A DNA stretch of 64,000 nucleotides, from NCBI GenBank assembly GCA_947650285.1, contig CANTFL010000106.1, positions 310,001 to 374,000 of the forward strand, given 5' to 3'. The notes below the pieces were generated by a model, which was given only the letters and a program-made list of their open reading frames with translations, did no database searches and was not told the origin of the DNA. Below are positions 61,921 to 64,000 of the stretch, in pieces. The translations under genes were made by a program, and so were the position numbers. Origin of the DNA: Hyaloperonospora brassicae (Eukaryota > Oomycota > Peronosporomycetes > Peronosporales > Peronosporaceae). How positions within the stretch are numbered: position 1 is the first letter of the stretch; each line of letters starts with the position of its first letter.

Positions 61921-64000
61921 TGTAGAAAGAGAGGCACGAGGTGGCGGTAGTGGTGAGGAAGGAGGAGGGGGACAACTGCGACGACAGGTGCGTGGCAAAG
62001 GTTGTGGAGGGAGACGGTCGGTCAGTCGGTCGGTCGGTCGTTCCGTGTGCAGGACAAGGAAGATCGAGGAATGAGGTGGTTACGCCGCGGCGGCACAGAG
62101 CGCGCGACCCGTGCGGTCGTGGCCTTTCGAGTGGCGCCAGCTCCGGTCGCGTGAGGCGTCGTCACGACGCGAGGGGGTAAAAAGTTGGGCCGCGACACGC
62201 GCGTTCACCGCCTGTGAGCGTGCGGGAGACGACGACCGCCATGCGCGGCCGACAGCTGGCGCGCGGTAGACAGGACCGAGCACCGGATGGCGCGTGGCGG
62301 TTGAACCACCACCCGGTCGACGACGACGACGACGTCGCGACGACAGTCTCGAGGCCCTGCTGACGTGCGGGCAAAATTTCAACTTTTCGAGGACTTGGAC
62401 GGGGGGTGGGAGTCTCTCGACCGCAACACACACGACCGTTTATTTGAGACGAACGCACAGAGAGGCAGTAGCTGTGCTGTAGCAGATGATGAGGGAGCAC
62501 AGAGCTTGGGAAGCCCTATGGACGTTGCTCGCTCTCGCTCCAACATGGAGCGGAAACCTGCAGAAGCGGTTGGCGCATTGGCGTGCTGCTGCTGCTGCCT
62601 CGTGTGGGCAAAGAACAGGTTGTTTACAACTTTGCGATCGTTTGCCTGGCGCGTAGAACTCGCAGAGGTGCGGCGGCTGAATTCCCAGCCGCCGCTCTGA
62701 ACGGAACGGGTGCGAAATCGTGCAGCGAGTGGGTAAAAGTGGGGGGCGAAAGCGCGGAAGACGAGGCGAGTGGCGGCGGCACAGAGACGTCTGCGTCGTG
62801 GAACGGACATCGACACGTTGTGAAGACGGATCCTTCGTTTTATCCCGAGCGTGTGCGTAGATGTTCCCGACTCGCGGTGGCAATAGAATAGACAAACGTG
62901 AGCGGGAGGATGGACGACATGAAGCAAGACGGCGGTGGTCTCGATCGTGCGGTCAGAGACATGTGCGGTCGGTTATAGAGGATATGTTTATTGGTGCCAA
63001 GATGTAGTCGCATACCGTGTCAAGAAAGCCATTGAGCGCTTCCTGCTGCCAAGTGCACTCGGCAGTAGGGGTCGAGAGGCAGCAGAGGTCTCTCGGCCTT
63101 TGTGCTGGAAGAGGAACTATCAGGCGATTGTGACGTTGTTGAAGCCACGACACTATTGTCTCCTTTGGTACTGAGTCATACTCGGCATCTCTTGATAGGC
63201 TGGTTGGGCCGACTGCATGGTCCCGTCCACGACAACCGAGACGGGTCTCTGCGTCTTCGTGCCGTCGCTACCGTAGACACGCTAACCTGGCGCCACTTTG
63301 CCGACGACCGAGTTGTGCATCGGCCTCTTCCAGCTGGAATTTGTTGTGCGGTCGTGCGTTCGAATGAACCCGTCGCTCACCTGCTGCCACTGGCCCCTCG
63401 ACCAGGTGGTGGTGTCCCTCGCCATCTAGCTGGCTAACGACCACACAATGCCGCAGGGCGTTGTGCAATGCAGGAAACCTGCAGTTATCGTTGTCGCGAT
63501 CGCGCGGCCATTTGCTCGTTTGCCGCTAGTGTTCACGTTGTCTTAGTCTTGTCTTTTGTATCGACGAAGTTTGCACGAAGACGCAGAAACTGGATCGTTG
63601 CTAAAACTCTATCTCCTACACACAGAAGGTCGAGTCGCGTCGATCTCGATTGATTCCGGTAGAGCACGCAATACCAAGCGGACGAACCGGATTTTTTCAG
63701 CGAAACATTGGCGCTCGAGGAGCCGATCGCATGGATGAGCACTCAGTGTTCGTCGTCTTCACGTGCTGTTGTCGCAGCGATAAGAGGGACATACGACGAG
63801 TTTGTCACAAGAGACATTCGGTCTTTGCCGGGCCTCGGGCTCCCTCTGGTCATCCTGCCGATGGGTACGCTTTGGCAAAGTCGGCCGCAGCAGTCTCTAC
63901 GCCGCTTCCGGTGCTACTGCAGAGTCGATTTCGGTCGGAACGACGGCAATCGTCGGCGGGCTGAGCCCTTTTTTCGGTGGCCAAGAGGTGCCAACGAGCT
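61921..64000. other. Right-end interval, no confident gene
   Basis: GC-rich frames are present but none carries a motif. A GGTC-type run lies at about 62020-62041. A weak minus-strand candidate starting with ATG at 63425 is open for 47 codons to a TAG at 63282-63284, and then in the same frame for a further 42 codons to 63153; it reads MARDTTTWSRGQWQQVSDGF at its start. It may be a small broken gene or chance. Confidence 0.4.

Noticed and set aside
1..64000. CRISPR arrays, rRNA operons and tRNA genes
   Set aside because: Direct repeats seen are tandem micro- or minisatellites without unique spacers, and no rRNA or convincing tRNA cloverleaf was noticed by eye; a covariance-model scan could still find a tRNA.

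Overview
The window looks like nuclear DNA of a peronosporalean oomycete (Phytophthora / downy mildew type). The evidence is Ty1/copia and TGTAACGGGG-type LTR retroelements, a secreted RxLR-like effector candidate with an Inr+FPR-like core promoter, short GT-AG introns (65-142 bp), GH17 beta-1,3-glucanases with low-complexity tails, and a SART3/Prp24 homologue that shows the locus is eukaryotic. I cannot name the species from sequence alone.

Layout. Positions 1-8100 are a repeat-rich block: two diverged solo LTRs, then an old, broken copia element (2451-8094, TSD AGTTT) that carries two younger solo LTRs nested inside it, each with its own perfect 5-bp target duplication. This old element is inserted exactly in the stop codon of an effector-like gene (8090-8905, minus). 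A second copia element at 12085-16888 is young: its LTRs match at 253 of 254 positions, its TSD is CTCTA, and its gag and pol are open except for one frame change at an A8 run. From about 18.8 kb the window becomes gene-rich: an unknown 477-aa protein, a convergent mucin-like single-pass membrane protein, the U6 snRNP factor SART3/Prp24, and a spliced coiled-coil/acidic nuclear-type protein of about 1,200 aa. After about 2.7 kb without recognisable genes comes the most distinctive part.

From 34.9 to 56.0 kb lie four paralogous genes (one minus, three plus). Each encodes seven predicted membrane helices fused to a class III nucleotidyl-cyclase homology domain. All four keep the two metal-binding aspartates but have lost, at equivalent positions, the purine-binding Lys and Asp and the transition-state Asn and Arg. 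I read this as a locally amplified family of receptor-like proteins with a divergent or non-catalytic cyclase domain. A dysbindin-like BLOC-1 subunit and a conserved protein of unknown function are interspersed. Two tandem GH17 glucanase genes follow (56.2-61.9 kb), with the same catalytic domain but quite different C-terminal tails; one tail is encoded by a 57-bp minisatellite.

The genes do not form an operon or pathway. What they share is arrangement: a transposon-rich, effector-bearing left third against a housekeeping and tandem-duplicate right part. This fits the uneven genome organisation known from Peronosporales. All calls are from reading the sequence; no database search was run.
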